From NCBI RefSeq assembly GCF_008014745.1, contig NZ_VPFD01000013.1, positions 122,661 to 186,660 on the forward strand: a stretch of DNA of 64,000 nt, read 5' to 3'. Numbering within the stretch: position 1 is the stretch's first letter; each line of letters starts with the position of its first letter. The notes below the pieces were generated by a model. The model did no database searches, was not told where the DNA came from, and saw nothing but the letters and a program-made list of their open reading frames with translations. A program made the translations under genes and the position numbers. Of this stretch, positions 33,284 to 42,805 are shown in pieces. This DNA is from Massilia arenae (GTDB lineage: Bacteria; Pseudomonadota; Gammaproteobacteria; Burkholderiales; Burkholderiaceae_D).

Positions 33284-35605
33284 ATGACTACCGAACAGAT
33301 GACCCCGAGCCGCGCGGTACGTGGCAGCTTCCCGCACCCCGTCCAGCACCGCGTGTCCATCCTCGCTACCGTACTGAGCGCCGCCCTCCTGAGCGCCTGC
33401 GGTGGTGGCGGTGGGGACGATGTCGCTTCCGCCGCAGTGAGCGGCAGCATGGACGGCACCTCGCTGGCCAAGACCACCACCGGCTTTGTGCCGCGGCCGA
33501 CCACCCCGACCGTGCTCACCCCGCTGCCCGCGAACAACCCGGCCGCGATCGTGGCCGGCCCCACGGTGACCGACTTCGAGATCGAGAACCAGGGCCTGGC
33601 CCAGGCCAATGTGCCGTTCACCTTCGGCCAGATCGTCGCGCAAGGCCAGATGGCCGCCACCGAAGGCCTGGCGGCGCGCCTCCCGGACGGCACCCTGATC
33701 CGCCTCCAGGCCGATGTCAAGGCTACCCATGCCGACGGCTCGGTGCGCCACGTCGTCGTGTCCGGCATCCTGCCGAACCTGGCAGTCGGCCAGATTGCGA
33801 AGATCGAGCTGGTGAAGACCTCCGCGTCCGAAAAGAGCACGCTCACCCCGCAGGATCTGGCTACCAGCGGCCTGACCAGCGACGTCGTCCTGACCTACGA
33901 AGGCGTGCAGTACACCGCCTCGCTGGCGGACGCGCTGGCTTCACCGAAGCCGGTCCAATGGCTGTCGGGCCCGGTCGTCAACGAATGGATCGTCAGCACC
34001 CCGCTGAAGGACGCCGCCGGCATCGAGCATCCGCTGCTGACCGCCAGCTTCGCCGTGCGCTGGTATGCCGGCCTGTCGAAGCAGGCGCGGGTCGACGTCA
34101 TCGTCGAGAACACCAAGACCTTCAAGGCCGGGGCGCGCAACCAGCGCTACGACGTGAACGTCAATGTCGGCGGCCGCTCGATCTTCTCCAAGAGCCAGAT
34201 GACGCATTACCACCACTCGCGCTGGCACCAGAGCGCCTGGTGGGACGGTGCCCGTACGCCGAGCATCCACGTGCGTCCGAATACGGCCTACCTGATCGCG
34301 TCGAAGGCGATCTCGAACTACGACCAGAGCATTGAGATCAACGAGGGCTCGCTGGCCTCCATGGGCAAGCAGATCACCGCCACCAATACCGGCCCGATGA
34401 CGATCGGCCCGGTGGTCGCCTACATGGCCACCACCGGCGGCCGCGGCGACATCGGCCCGCTCCCGGTCTGGACCGTATCCTACCTGCTGTCGAAGGACAT
34501 GCGCGCCCGCAACGCCATGATGGCGGCTGCCGACGGCTCTGGCACCTGGTCGATCCACATGCGCGACGAAAAGACCGGCTTCCCGCTGCGCGTCGACAAC
34601 ACCGCCTACAAGAACCTGTCGACCCACATGAACCTGGCGCACAAGGGGCCGCTGCCGGTGCCGCGCTGCGCCCAGAACAACAACAGCCTGTGCGGCACGC
34701 CCTACACGTCAGACACCGCTCACCAGCCGTCGATGGCCTACCTGCCCTACCTGCTGACGGGTGATTACTACTACCTGGAAGAACTTCAGTTCTGGGCCGC
34801 CTCGAATCCGCTGGGCACCGACGCGGGCAATTCGGGCAACGGCAAGGGCCTGGTGCGCTGGCAGCAGGTGCGCGGCCAGGCATGGTCGCTGCGCACGCTG
34901 GGCCATGCGGCCTACATCACGCCGGACAGCCATACGCTGAAGGATTACTTCGTCAAGCAGGTCGACAACAATCTGGACTTCTACCACGCCACCTACGTGA
35001 CGGGCAATCCGAACCAGCTCGGCGTGTACGACGGCAGCGGCTCCGGCGCGTTCAAGGTGAATGCCTCGGCGCCCTGGCAGGACGACTTCCTCACCTGGAG
35101 CTTCGGCTACCTGGCCGAACTGGGCTTCGACAAGGCCCAGCCGATCATGCAGTGGAAGGCAAAGTATCCGGTGGGCCGCATGACCACGCCGGGATTCTGC
35201 TGGATCCAGGCCTCGGCCTATTTCATGGAGTTCCGTCCCAGCGCCAAGGAACCGATCTTCAGCGACCTGGCGACCATGCACCAGTTTAACTTTGGCGGTG
35301 ACAGCATCCTGAACGAAAGCAAGAAGCTGAAGCACCCGCAAGGGCTGAAATACATCGACCAGCCGTGTGCCAGCCAGGCCCAGAGCGACTGGATCCGCGC
35401 TGCCGCCAAGGAGCACTGGAATCCTGGCCGCATGACCGGCTTCTCGGGTTCTCCTCTTGGCTACCCGGCCAATATGCAGCCGGCGCTGGCGGTGGCCGCC
35501 AACTCCGGTATCGCGAATGCGGCGCAGGCCTGGACCGTCTTCACCGGCCGCAACGACAAGCAGAACTACGGCAACGGTCCGCAGTGGGGCATCGTCCCGC
35601 GCTGA
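33284..35605 (+). CDS. Secreted lipoprotein resembling RIFT-barrel (PcRGLX/YetA-like) polysaccharide lyases
   Basis: 773 residues. A lipoprotein signal ends in LSAC at Cys39, followed by a glycine run and a Thr/Pro linker. The N-terminal beta-rich part has IRLQADVKATHADGSVRHVVVSG, the pattern I associate with the RIFT-barrel domain of exo-rhamnogalacturonan lyase-like proteins. The helical C-terminal half has YLPYLLTGDYYYLEELQFWAA, FYHATYV and PWQDDFLTWSFGYLAELGF, like an alpha-toroid catalytic domain. A paralogue lies at 38981-41143. I infer a role in cutting or trimming the uronate polymer at the cell surface; catalysis is unproven. The start is ATG 33284; 33299 is also possible. Confidence 0.7.
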   Translation: MTTEQMTPSRAVRGSFPHPVQHRVSILATVLSAALLSACGGGGGDDVASAAVSGSMDGTSLAKTTTGFVPRPTTPTVLTPLPANNPAAIVAGPTVTDFEIENQGLAQANVPFTFGQIVAQGQMAATEGLAARLPDGTLIRLQADVKATHADGSVRHVVVSGILPNLAVGQIAKIELVKTSASEKSTLTPQDLATSGLTSDVVLTYEGVQYTASLADALASPKPVQWLSGPVVNEWIVSTPLKDAAGIEHPLLTASFAVRWYAGLSKQARVDVIVENTKTFKAGARNQRYDVNVNVGGRSIFSKSQMTHYHHSRWHQSAWWDGARTPSIHVRPNTAYLIASKAISNYDQSIEINEGSLASMGKQITATNTGPMTIGPVVAYMATTGGRGDIGPLPVWTVSYLLSKDMRARNAMMAAADGSGTWSIHMRDEKTGFPLRVDNTAYKNLSTHMNLAHKGPLPVPRCAQNNNSLCGTPYTSDTAHQPSMAYLPYLLTGDYYYLEELQFWAASNPLGTDAGNSGNGKGLVRWQQVRGQAWSLRTLGHAAYITPDSHTLKDYFVKQVDNNLDFYHATYVTGNPNQLGVYDGSGSGAFKVNASAPWQDDFLTWSFGYLAELGFDKAQPIMQWKAKYPVGRMTTPGFCWIQASAYFMEFRPSAKEPIFSDLATMHQFNFGGDSILNESKKLKHPQGLKYIDQPCASQAQSDWIRAAAKEHWNPGRMTGFSGSPLGYPANMQPALAVAANSGIANAAQAWTVFTGRNDKQNYGNGPQWGIVPR

Positions 35606-35627
35606 TCGGCAGCCAACCTGAAGCACG

Positions 35628-35659
35628 ACCGGGCGTCTCGCGACGCCCGGTTTTTTTTT
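35628..35659 (+). terminator. Rho-independent terminator of the lipoprotein gene
   Basis: 10-bp perfect stem (35628-35637 with 35642-35651, loop TCGC) followed by nine T's, 22 bp after the stop codon. The T-run runs directly into the left end of the IS1595-type element, so the element appears inserted at the end of the T tract. Confidence 0.92.
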
Positions 35660-36729
35660 GGGCGCTGTACTCGTTAGATGTGGATGAGCATTGAACTGCT
35701 GAGCTGACCCGCGGTCCAACTCCCGTCGCCATCGATCGGGAGCGCATGATGAAAGCGCCGAAGTTTGAGAAGCTGTTCGCCCAGCTGGCGCTGCTGAACC
35801 AGCCGCAGCGTCAACAGGTGCTCGCCGCCCTGCATCCAGCAGCCGGGCTCGACCGGGTGGTCGCCCTCATCGACGAGATCCGGTCAAAGGGGCGGCGCTG
35901 CCCGGATTGCGCCTGCGAGCGTTGTCACCGGCACGGCCAGGCCAACGACTTGCAACGCTATCGCTGCTGCGCGTGCGGCCGCACCTCAACGACCTGACGG
36001 GTACGCCGCTGGCGCGGCTCAGGCAAAAGGGCAAGTGGCTCGATTACCTGGACACGGTGCTCGATTCGCAGACGGTCCGGTCTGCTGCCAAGCGGGTCGG
36101 CGTGCACCCCAACACCACGTTTCGCTGGCGTCATCGCTTTCTCGACCGGGTCAAGGACGACCGGGCCGAGCGCCTGGTCGGCATCGTCGAGGCCGACGAA
36201 ACATTCCTGCTCGAATCGCAAAAGGGGTCACGCAAGCTCGACCGACAGCCGCGCAAGCGCGGCGGCAGGGCCGCCCTGCGTGGCATTTCACGTCGCCTCG
36301 ACTGCATCCTGGTGGCGCGCGACCGCAGCGGCCAGACCATCGACGCCGTCACCGGCCGCGGCGCCTTGAAAGTGGCCCAGCTGGTCAGGCACCTGCTGCC
36401 GAAACTCAATCCCCAGGCGCTGCTGGTCACCGACGCCAACGCCGCCTATCCCGCCTTCGCCCGCGCCCATGGCATTGCGCACCAGGCTGTCAATCTCAGC
36501 GCAGGCGAACGAGTCCGCAAAGGCGTCAAAGGCGCCATCCATGTGCAGAACGTGAACGCCTACCACCGGCGTTTCAAGGAATGGCTGGCGCGCTTCCATG
36601 GCGTGGCGTCACGCTGGTTGCCCAATTACCTGGGCTGGCAATGGGCGCTCGATGGCGGGCGAATCAATTCTGTCGAGCAATTGCTGCGTATCGCATTCGG
36701 AGTCATCAACAGCTAACGGGTACAGCGCC
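35660..36729 (+). mobile_element. IS1595-family insertion sequence (ISXO2-like)
   Basis: Terminal inverted repeats GGCGCTGTACTCGTTA (35661-35676) and TAACGGGTACAGCGCC (36714-36729) match at 15 of 16 positions and enclose one transposase reading frame whose stop codon lies in the right repeat. The element separates the lipoprotein gene and its terminator from the convergent glycosyltransferase gene at 36783. T-runs on both sides hide any target-site duplication. Because the transposase is frameshifted, this copy is probably immobile on its own. Confidence 0.85.
35746..36716 (+). pseudogene. IS1595-family transposase, frameshifted
   Basis: The first frame (35746-35997) encodes the N-terminal zinc-ribbon region, with Cys pairs in CPDCACERCHRHG and CCACGRT. 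It then stops early. The next frame (35998-36716) continues LTGTPLARLRQKGKW, a helix-turn-helix (SAAKRVGVHPNTTFRWRHRF), and the ISXO2-like DDE domain with VEADETFLLESQKG, LLVTDANAAY and AYHRRFKEWLARFHGVA. One missing base near 35987 (GRT-FNDLTGT becomes GRTSTT-stop) explains the break. GGAG precedes the ATG. Programmed frameshifting is not known for this family, so I call it a pseudogene. Confidence 0.82.
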
Positions 36730-36748
36730 TTTTTTGGCGCTGTACCCG
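36717..36748. repeat. Perfect 13-bp palindrome at the right IS end
   Basis: CGGGTACAGCGCC-(T6)-GGCGCTGTACCCG. The left arm is part of the right terminal repeat of the IS; the right arm is an extra copy of an IS end in the opposite orientation. On the minus strand it could end transcription of the glycosyltransferase gene at 36783. It may be the scar of a second, lost IS copy. Confidence 0.7.
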
Positions 36749-36782
36749 GACCTGCGCTGCCCCGCCTTCGGCATGCCGCGCC

Positions 36783-37769
36783 TTACCGCGCCGCCGCCTG
36801 CGAGCGCCATGCGCTAGCCCGGCACCGCAGGCTGCGCCAGCCCAGCCGTGCCAGGGAAGGCGGGTAACGCGCCGGAATGGTCTCGAACAGCAAGTGCGCC
36901 CACGCCGCAGTGCAGGCGTCGGCCCGCACCTCTTCGCCGCGCCGGCGCCCATTCTCGGCCATGGCGCGATACAGCGCCGGGTTTGACGCGAGGCGCGCCA
37001 GCGCCGCCGCCGCTTCGCCGGCCGAGGCGACCTCGATGTAGTCGAGCTCGGAGCGGCGCAGTTCGCGATAGGCCTGTTCCGGCCCGAGGATGGCCGGCAC
37101 CCCGGCCAGCCACGCATTGATCAGCTTGCTAGCCGGCTTTTTTTCATGCAAGTGCGACAAGTCCCTGCGCATGGCGACGATCACGTCGATCGCACCATAA
37201 TCGTTCCAGCTGGTCTGGTAGGCGGCGCCATTGCCTCCCCAGGCCACCGCGTCGCATTGCCATTCGATGCCCTGCGCGCGCAGCCCGTCGGCCCACTCGG
37301 GGGTGGCGAATTCGGGCGTCATCTCCCCCACCGTCCCCTTGAAGGCCACTGTGCGCACTGCGTCGCCGCGGCCCGGATCGCGCGCAACCAGCCCCGGCTG
37401 TGGCCAGTGCTGGACATGGAAGGCGTTGGAGGCCGTCGCCGAAGCGGCATTCTGCACCACCTCGACATCCGCATATGGCTGCCGCGGCCGGTCGGCGCGC
37501 GCCGCCACGATCGTCAGCGGAGACAGCCAGCGGCGCTGGCGCAGCAAGAGCGGCACATGGTCGGCATGGGCGACGACGATGCCCGCGCGCGGCGCCGTCG
37601 CCGCCAGCTGCACCGGATGCCCTGCCCGCTTGAGGCGCAGACAAGTCTGGCCGACCCAGACGTGCACGCCGGTATTGAACAGTGCCCAGTCGCGGTCTGG
37701 GTCGGCATCCTGGAACTGCGCCACTTGCTGTGGATCGGGTAGGAAAAATGTCAGGGGAAGACTGCTCAC
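36783..37769 (-). CDS. Glycosyltransferase-like protein (GT-B, single-pass donor domain)
   Basis: 328 residues. GTG start at 37769 with GGAG 5 bases upstream; an upstream ATG would add unrelated residues. The N-terminus FFLPDPQQVAQFQDADPDRDW and the middle VAFKGTVGEMTPEFATPEWA are unassigned. The C-terminal donor-site pattern KPASKLINAWLAGVPAILGPEQAYRELRRSELDYIEVAS followed by EAAAALARLASNPALYRAMAENGRRRGEEV is typical of family-1-type glycosyltransferases. It lies immediately beside the IS element and diverges from the next glycosyltransferase. The sugar is unknown. Confidence 0.7.
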   Translation of the reverse strand: MSSLPLTFFLPDPQQVAQFQDADPDRDWALFNTGVHVWVGQTCLRLKRAGHPVQLAATAPRAGIVVAHADHVPLLLRQRRWLSPLTIVAARADRPRQPYADVEVVQNAASATASNAFHVQHWPQPGLVARDPGRGDAVRTVAFKGTVGEMTPEFATPEWADGLRAQGIEWQCDAVAWGGNGAAYQTSWNDYGAIDVIVAMRRDLSHLHEKKPASKLINAWLAGVPAILGPEQAYRELRRSELDYIEVASAGEAAAALARLASNPALYRAMAENGRRRGEEVRADACTAAWAHLLFETIPARYPPSLARLGWRSLRCRASAWRSQAAAR

Positions 37770-37994
37770 TCGTACTCCATGCTGGTTTGGCCACCTCGCG
37801 CTCCTTCCGAAAATGACAACAATTGATGTCTGATGACAAAAATGCAGCATGGAACGCGTGCGTGGGGGTGTTGCAGCATATAATAATTGCGCGTCATTGC
37901 AAGGAAGGCAAGAGCCGCATGCGTGCTCGGCCGCTTTACCCGTCCAGGGCTGGTCCCGCCAGTCCGCTTGAATGCCGATACAGGAGCAGTACGG

Positions 37995-38954
37995 ATGTCT
38001 TTATTTAACAGGGTGGTCGCTCGCCTCAAGCGCGACCATTTCCGCGCACGGCACCAGAAGGTGATCCAGCAGATCCTGTCGACCCCTGCGGTCGAACGCG
38101 GCAACCTGCCCTTCGTGCTGCTGTCGATGGTGCACACACGCGACGTCCAGGCCTACCTGGTGGCGGTCAAGTCTTTCGTCCATTTCCTGAACCCGGAGCG
38201 GATCGTGGTCGTGTGCGACCCCTCGATCAGCGACCAGGACCGGGCCCTGCTGCGGCAGCACGTGCCGCATATCGAGCTGCGGCACGCCGACGAATTCACC
38301 CATCCCGACATCCCGCGCGGCGGCACCTGGGAACGCCTGTACGCCATCGCCGGCCTGGTGTGCGAGCATTACGTCATCCAGCTCGATGCCGATACCGTGA
38401 CGACGCAGCCGATTCCCGAAGTGCTCGAGGCGGTGCGCAGCGGCGCCGGCTTCGTGCTGGGGGAGATGCCCGACACCCCGATCCGCCAGTTGCCCGGGGT
38501 GCGCGAGCGCGCGCTGGCCTTCCTCAAGCCGGACGCCCATATCCAGACCATCGCCGAATGCGAGATGGCCAATGTCGGCCTGCCGCAGGACGCCCGTTAC
38601 GTGCGCGGCTGCTCCGGATTCACCGGATTCCCGCGCTCGCAAACCATGCGCGACAGCATGACCGATTTCTCGCGCCGCATGACCTCCAAGCTGGGCGAAG
38701 GCTGGACCCGCTGGGGCACCGAGCAGGTGACGTCGAACTATCTGGTGGCAAATGCCCCGGGAACGCGCTCGCTGCCATTCCCGAAATACGGCACTCCCGA
38801 CTGCGCGACCGCCGAGACCGCGTTTTACCACTTCATCGGTTCGATGCGCTTCATTAACGGCCAGTACGAGGCGACCTCGCGTGAAGCGATCCGCATGATC
38901 GGCAGCGGCAACGCTCCCGGCGTCATGCTCGCACAGTCGACCACGACCGGCTGA
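37995..38954 (+). CDS. Glycosyltransferase (GT-A, DxD)
   Basis: 319 residues. ATG 37995 with AGGAG 8 bases upstream; longer in-frame starts lack a ribosome site. LPFVLLSMVHTRDVQAYLVAVKSFVHFL opens the nucleotide-binding fold and HYVIQLDADTVTTQPIPEVLEAV contains the metal-binding DAD. Later parts contain ECEMANVGLPQDARYVRGCSGFTGFP and WTRWGTEQVTSNYLV, a probable acceptor region. It is 26 bp upstream of the second RIFT-barrel paralogue and probably co-transcribed with it. A TATAAT at 37879-37884 could drive it. Confidence 0.75.
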   Translation: MSLFNRVVARLKRDHFRARHQKVIQQILSTPAVERGNLPFVLLSMVHTRDVQAYLVAVKSFVHFLNPERIVVVCDPSISDQDRALLRQHVPHIELRHADEFTHPDIPRGGTWERLYAIAGLVCEHYVIQLDADTVTTQPIPEVLEAVRSGAGFVLGEMPDTPIRQLPGVRERALAFLKPDAHIQTIAECEMANVGLPQDARYVRGCSGFTGFPRSQTMRDSMTDFSRRMTSKLGEGWTRWGTEQVTSNYLVANAPGTRSLPFPKYGTPDCATAETAFYHFIGSMRFINGQYEATSREAIRMIGSGNAPGVMLAQSTTTG

Positions 38955-38980
38955 ACGGCCTCCCGCTTCCCGGATTCGCC

Positions 38981-41143
38981 ATGCCAGGTACCCTGTCCGC
39001 TTTCGCATTCCGCCCGGCCCTCGCGCTGGCCTGCCTGGCCGTGCTGGCCGCCCCGGCCGCCGCGGCCGCCGCCATCACCGGCGTGCGCATCCAGAACCTG
39101 GGCGCCGACCAGGCCGGGGTGCCATTCACCTTCGGCCAGGTATTCGCCCCCGGCGCCTTCGGCAAGAACGATGGACTGGCCGCGCGCCTGGCAGACGGCA
39201 AGGTGCTGCCGCTGCAGGTCGACGTCAAGGCCACCCACCCGGACGGTTCGGTTCGCCACGCCATCGTCTCCGGCATCCTGCCGAAGCTGGAAGCGCGCGG
39301 CACGGCCAGCCTGGAGCTGGTCAAGGCCGCTACGGCGAAGCCCGCCGGCGGCGCCGGCATCGAGCGCCTGCTCGCCGATGGCCTGAGCGCCAGCATCGAC
39401 ATCAGGACCGACGGCGTGGCTTACCGCGCCACCCTTGCCGATGCGCTGGCCGCGGCCAAGGGCGCATCCGGACGCACGAACGCCGGCGCCTGGCTGGATG
39501 GCGCCGTGGCCAGGGAATGGCGCGGCGCAGTTCCTCTCAAGTCGGCGGGCGGCGCCGCCCATCCGCTGCTGGCCGCCAGTTTCGCGGTGCGCTGGTATCC
39601 GGGCCTGGAAAAGCAGGCCAGGGTCGAAGTCGTGGTCGAGAATACCAAGACCTTCCAGGCCGGCGCGCGCAACGTCGAATACGACGTCGACGTCGAGGTC
39701 GGCGGGCGCAAGGTCTACCAGCAGGCCGGACTCACCCATTACCGCCATGCGCGCTGGCGCCAGCTGGCCTGGTGGAACGAGGCGCGCGCGCCGGCCATCC
39801 ATGTGCGCCCCGATGGCGCCTACCTGATCGCTACCGGGGCCGTGCCCAACTATGACCAGACCATCAAGCCGGACGAGCGCGCGCTGGCCAGCCTGGCCGG
39901 ACGGCTGAATCCCGGCAATACCGGCCCGATGCGCATCGGTCCCGTCATGGCCTACATGCCGACCTCGGGCGGCCGCGGCGACATCGGTCCGCTGCCATCC
40001 TGGTCGGTGCACTACCTGCTGTCGACCGACGTGCGCGCGCGCGACGCGATGATGGCGGCGGCGGAAGGGTCCGGCAGCTGGTCGGTGCACCTGCGCGACG
40101 AGCGCACCGGCTATCCGGTGCGCACCGACCTGCCTGCCAACCGCGCGATCTCGACCCACATGAACCTGGCGCACAAGGGACCGCTGCCGGTGCCGCGCTG
40201 CGCCGGCAAGGGCCTGTGCAAGACGCCGTACACCAACGATACCTCGCACCAGCCTTCCCTGGCCTACCTGCCCTATCTGCTCACCGGCGACTACTACTAC
40301 CTCGAGGAGCTGCAGTTCTGGGCTGCCACCAATCCGCTCGGCACCGATCCCAACAACTCCGGCAAGGGCCAGGGCCTGGTACGCTGGCAGCAGGTACGCG
40401 GCCAGGCCTGGTCGTTGCGCACGCTTGGCCATGCCGCCTACATCACGCCCGACGCGCATCCGCTGAAAGCCTATTTCACCAGGCAGCTCGACAACAACCT
40501 CACCTTCTACCACGCGACCTACGTGGTCGGCAGGCCGAACAGGCTGGGCGCCTACGACGGTTCGGGCGAAGGCGCGTTCCGGGTCAAGAACTCGGCACCG
40601 TGGCAGGACGACTTCCTGACCTGGAGCTTCGGCCACTTGGCCGAACTCGGGTTTGCCAAGGCAACCCCGATCCTGCGCTGGAAAGCGACCTATCCGGTGG
40701 GCCGCATGACCGCGCCGGGATTTTGCTGGACCGAGGGCGCCGCCTATTCGCTCGAGTTCCGCCCCTCCGGCAAGCAGGGCGGGCCGCTGTACGAGAGCTT
40801 CGCCGAGCTGTACCGGGCCAACTATGACCGCGACTTCTACCGCAAGGACGACGGCAAGCGCGCCAGCCATCCGGACGGCACGCGGTTCATCGACCAGCCC
40901 TGCGCCAGCCAGGCCCAGGCCGACTGGTTGACCGCGGCCCATCGCCGCAAATGGACGCCCGGCCGCATGGCGGGCTATGGCGGCTCGCCAATGGGCTATC
41001 CGGCGAATATGCAGCCGGCGCTCGCCGTCGCGGCAACGTCGGGCATCCCGAACGCCACCGAAGCCTGGGAACGCTTCGACGCGCGCGCCGAGAAGCCGGA
41101 CTACAGCAAGACGCCGCAATGGGCGATCGTCCCGCGGCGCTGA
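38981..41143 (+). CDS. Secreted RIFT-barrel (PcRGLX/YetA-like) protein, paralogue of the lipoprotein at 33284
   Basis: 720 residues with a Sec signal peptide (cleavage after AAA, about residue 27) and no lipobox, so periplasmic or secreted instead of lipid-anchored. Nearly every segment of the 33284 protein is repeated: GVPFTFGQVF, PLQVDVKATHPDGSVRHAIVSGILP, STHMNLAHKGPLPVPRC, YLPYLLTGDYYYLEELQFWAA, YPVGRMTAPGFCW and QPALAVAATSGI. This indicates duplication and then change of location signal. Possible action on uronate polymer is inferred from the fold resemblance and locus. Both proteins keep the same Trp, His and Tyr residues in the helical half. Confidence 0.72.
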   Translation: MPGTLSAFAFRPALALACLAVLAAPAAAAAAITGVRIQNLGADQAGVPFTFGQVFAPGAFGKNDGLAARLADGKVLPLQVDVKATHPDGSVRHAIVSGILPKLEARGTASLELVKAATAKPAGGAGIERLLADGLSASIDIRTDGVAYRATLADALAAAKGASGRTNAGAWLDGAVAREWRGAVPLKSAGGAAHPLLAASFAVRWYPGLEKQARVEVVVENTKTFQAGARNVEYDVDVEVGGRKVYQQAGLTHYRHARWRQLAWWNEARAPAIHVRPDGAYLIATGAVPNYDQTIKPDERALASLAGRLNPGNTGPMRIGPVMAYMPTSGGRGDIGPLPSWSVHYLLSTDVRARDAMMAAAEGSGSWSVHLRDERTGYPVRTDLPANRAISTHMNLAHKGPLPVPRCAGKGLCKTPYTNDTSHQPSLAYLPYLLTGDYYYLEELQFWAATNPLGTDPNNSGKGQGLVRWQQVRGQAWSLRTLGHAAYITPDAHPLKAYFTRQLDNNLTFYHATYVVGRPNRLGAYDGSGEGAFRVKNSAPWQDDFLTWSFGHLAELGFAKATPILRWKATYPVGRMTAPGFCWTEGAAYSLEFRPSGKQGGPLYESFAELYRANYDRDFYRKDDGKRASHPDGTRFIDQPCASQAQADWLTAAHRRKWTPGRMAGYGGSPMGYPANMQPALAVAATSGIPNATEAWERFDARAEKPDYSKTPQWAIVPRR

Positions 41144-41172
41144 ACACGCACGCGACATTGTCAGAAATGTAT

Positions 41173-41209
41173 TGTGCGCACATGTTTACGTGACGATGGC
41201 GCATATAAT
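41173..41209 (+). promoter_or_regulatory. Promoter-like region of the flippase operon
   Basis: A/T-rich gap with the palindrome TGTGCGCACA (41173-41182), a TTTACGTGACG motif (from 41185) akin to the TTTACGTC repeats at 22622, and a TATAAT at 41204-41209, 87 bp upstream of the flippase start. No -35 hexamer is convincing, so activator-dependent transcription is plausible. Confidence 0.4.
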
Positions 41210-41295
41210 ATTGTGCATTACAGCAATCAGTGCGGCGCACATGCGACCGCGTCGTTCGCCTGCTCCATAAACGAGGCGCCGCCGCCCACATTCCA

Positions 41296-42762
41296 ATGGC
41301 CATGGTAAATCTGCGACGTTCGCTGATCATCAATTTCTTTTCGTCGTCCGGCGCAACCATGCTCAAGTTCCTGGTCAGCGTGCTGCTGGCGCGTATCCTG
41401 AGCCCGAGCGAGATCGGCGTCTATTCGATGACGGCGGTATTCGTCAACTTCGCCGGCGTGTTCCGCGATTTCGGCGTCTCGGGATACCTGCAGCGCGAAC
41501 CGAACCTCACGCCCGACAAATTGCGCTCGGCCAGCGGCGTGGTCTTCACCTCGTCCTGGCTGATCGCACTGTGCCTGTATCTCGCCAGCGATGCGCTCGG
41601 CGCCTGGTTCGCCGAACCCGAGATCGTGCCGGTGATGCAGGTGCTGGCGCTCGGCTTCGTCTTCATCCCGTTTGGCGCGGTCACCAATGCCCTGCTGTCG
41701 CGCGAATTCGCGGCCGAAAAGCAGGCGATGGTGAACGCCGCCGGCACCATCAGCTTCTGCATCAGCTGCCTGGTGCTGGCCAATCTCGGATTCGGCAGCA
41801 TGAGCCTGGCCTGGGCAAATCTGGTTAACATCCTGGCCTGCATGCTGGCCCTGATGCCGATGCGTAAGAGCAACGTGCCCTGGCTACCGTCCTTTTCGCA
41901 CTGGCGCGGCGTGGCCCACTTCGGCGCCGGATCGCTGCTGTCGAATATGGCGATTACGCTCAACAATGCGATCCCCGACATCCTGCTGGGCAAGCTCGGC
42001 TCGGCGAGCCAGGTTGGCCTGCTCAGCCGCGCCAATTCCACAGTCCAGATCTTCATCCACGTGGCCGGCTCCACCGTGAACTATGGCGCTGTTTCCTACA
42101 TGTCCCAGATCCACCATCGCGGCGAGTCGCTGGCGCCGGTCATCACGCGCGCCACGCTGCTGCTCACCGGGATCGGCTGGACCGCGCTGGGCCTGACCGC
42201 GGTGCTCGGCCACGACGTCGTGCTGGCCCTGTATGGTCCGACCTGGCTCGAGTCGGTGCCGGCCATCCTGCCGCTGACGCTGGCGGCGGCGGCGATCATG
42301 ACGTTCAACTATAATTCGGTCGCGATGGCCGCGATCGGCCGTCCCTACCTGAGCGCGCTGCCGGTGCTTGCCACGCTGCTAGCGCGGATCCTGTTTGGCG
42401 TCCTGATGTACGATGGCTCCCTGGCCGGCTTTGCCTGGGCGCTATGCCTGGCGACGATGGCGAGCCTGCCTCTGCGTGCGCTGCAGCAGAATCGCTATTT
42501 CGGCCTGCATCTGCTGAGCCTGCTGCGCGCGCTGGCGCCGAGCGCCCTGGTGGCCGCCGGCAGCGTCGGTGCTGGTATGCTGCTGGCGTGGCTGCTGCCG
42601 TCGTCGCTGGCGCCGATGCTGCGCTTGCTCGTGATGGCGCCGCTGCTGGCCGCGGTCTGGTACCTGCTGCTGCGCCTGACGCGCCACGAACTGGCCGGCG
42701 AAGTGCACCGGCTGGCGGCGCCGATCAAGAACCGGCTGGCGCTGCTGCGCCCGAACCCTTAA
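41296..42762 (+). CDS. Oligosaccharide flippase (Wzx / polysaccharide transport family)
   Basis: 488 residues with about 12-14 membrane helices. The N-terminus LRRSLIINFFSSSGATMLKFLVSVLLARILSPSEIGVYSM is typical of MATE-like Wzx flippases. It should move the lipid-linked repeat unit across the inner membrane before polymerisation. ATG 41296 is used; 41302 is an equal alternative, and the longer open frame begins before the promoter-like block ends. It heads a run with ACP and two hydrolases. Confidence 0.85.
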   Translation: MAMVNLRRSLIINFFSSSGATMLKFLVSVLLARILSPSEIGVYSMTAVFVNFAGVFRDFGVSGYLQREPNLTPDKLRSASGVVFTSSWLIALCLYLASDALGAWFAEPEIVPVMQVLALGFVFIPFGAVTNALLSREFAAEKQAMVNAAGTISFCISCLVLANLGFGSMSLAWANLVNILACMLALMPMRKSNVPWLPSFSHWRGVAHFGAGSLLSNMAITLNNAIPDILLGKLGSASQVGLLSRANSTVQIFIHVAGSTVNYGAVSYMSQIHHRGESLAPVITRATLLLTGIGWTALGLTAVLGHDVVLALYGPTWLESVPAILPLTLAAAAIMTFNYNSVAMAAIGRPYLSALPVLATLLARILFGVLMYDGSLAGFAWALCLATMASLPLRALQQNRYFGLHLLSLLRALAPSALVAAGSVGAGMLLAWLLPSSLAPMLRLLVMAPLLAAVWYLLLRLTRHELAGEVHRLAAPIKNRLALLRPNP

Positions 42763-42805
42763 GCGCGCCCCGCACAGGCGCGGCGCCCCCGTGAATGGAA
42801 TCCGC

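Noticed and set aside
35907..36716. Reading the transposase as an intact 269-codon gene
   Set aside because: The first 30 or so codons are out of frame with the zinc-ribbon region; one missing base shows it is a broken longer gene.
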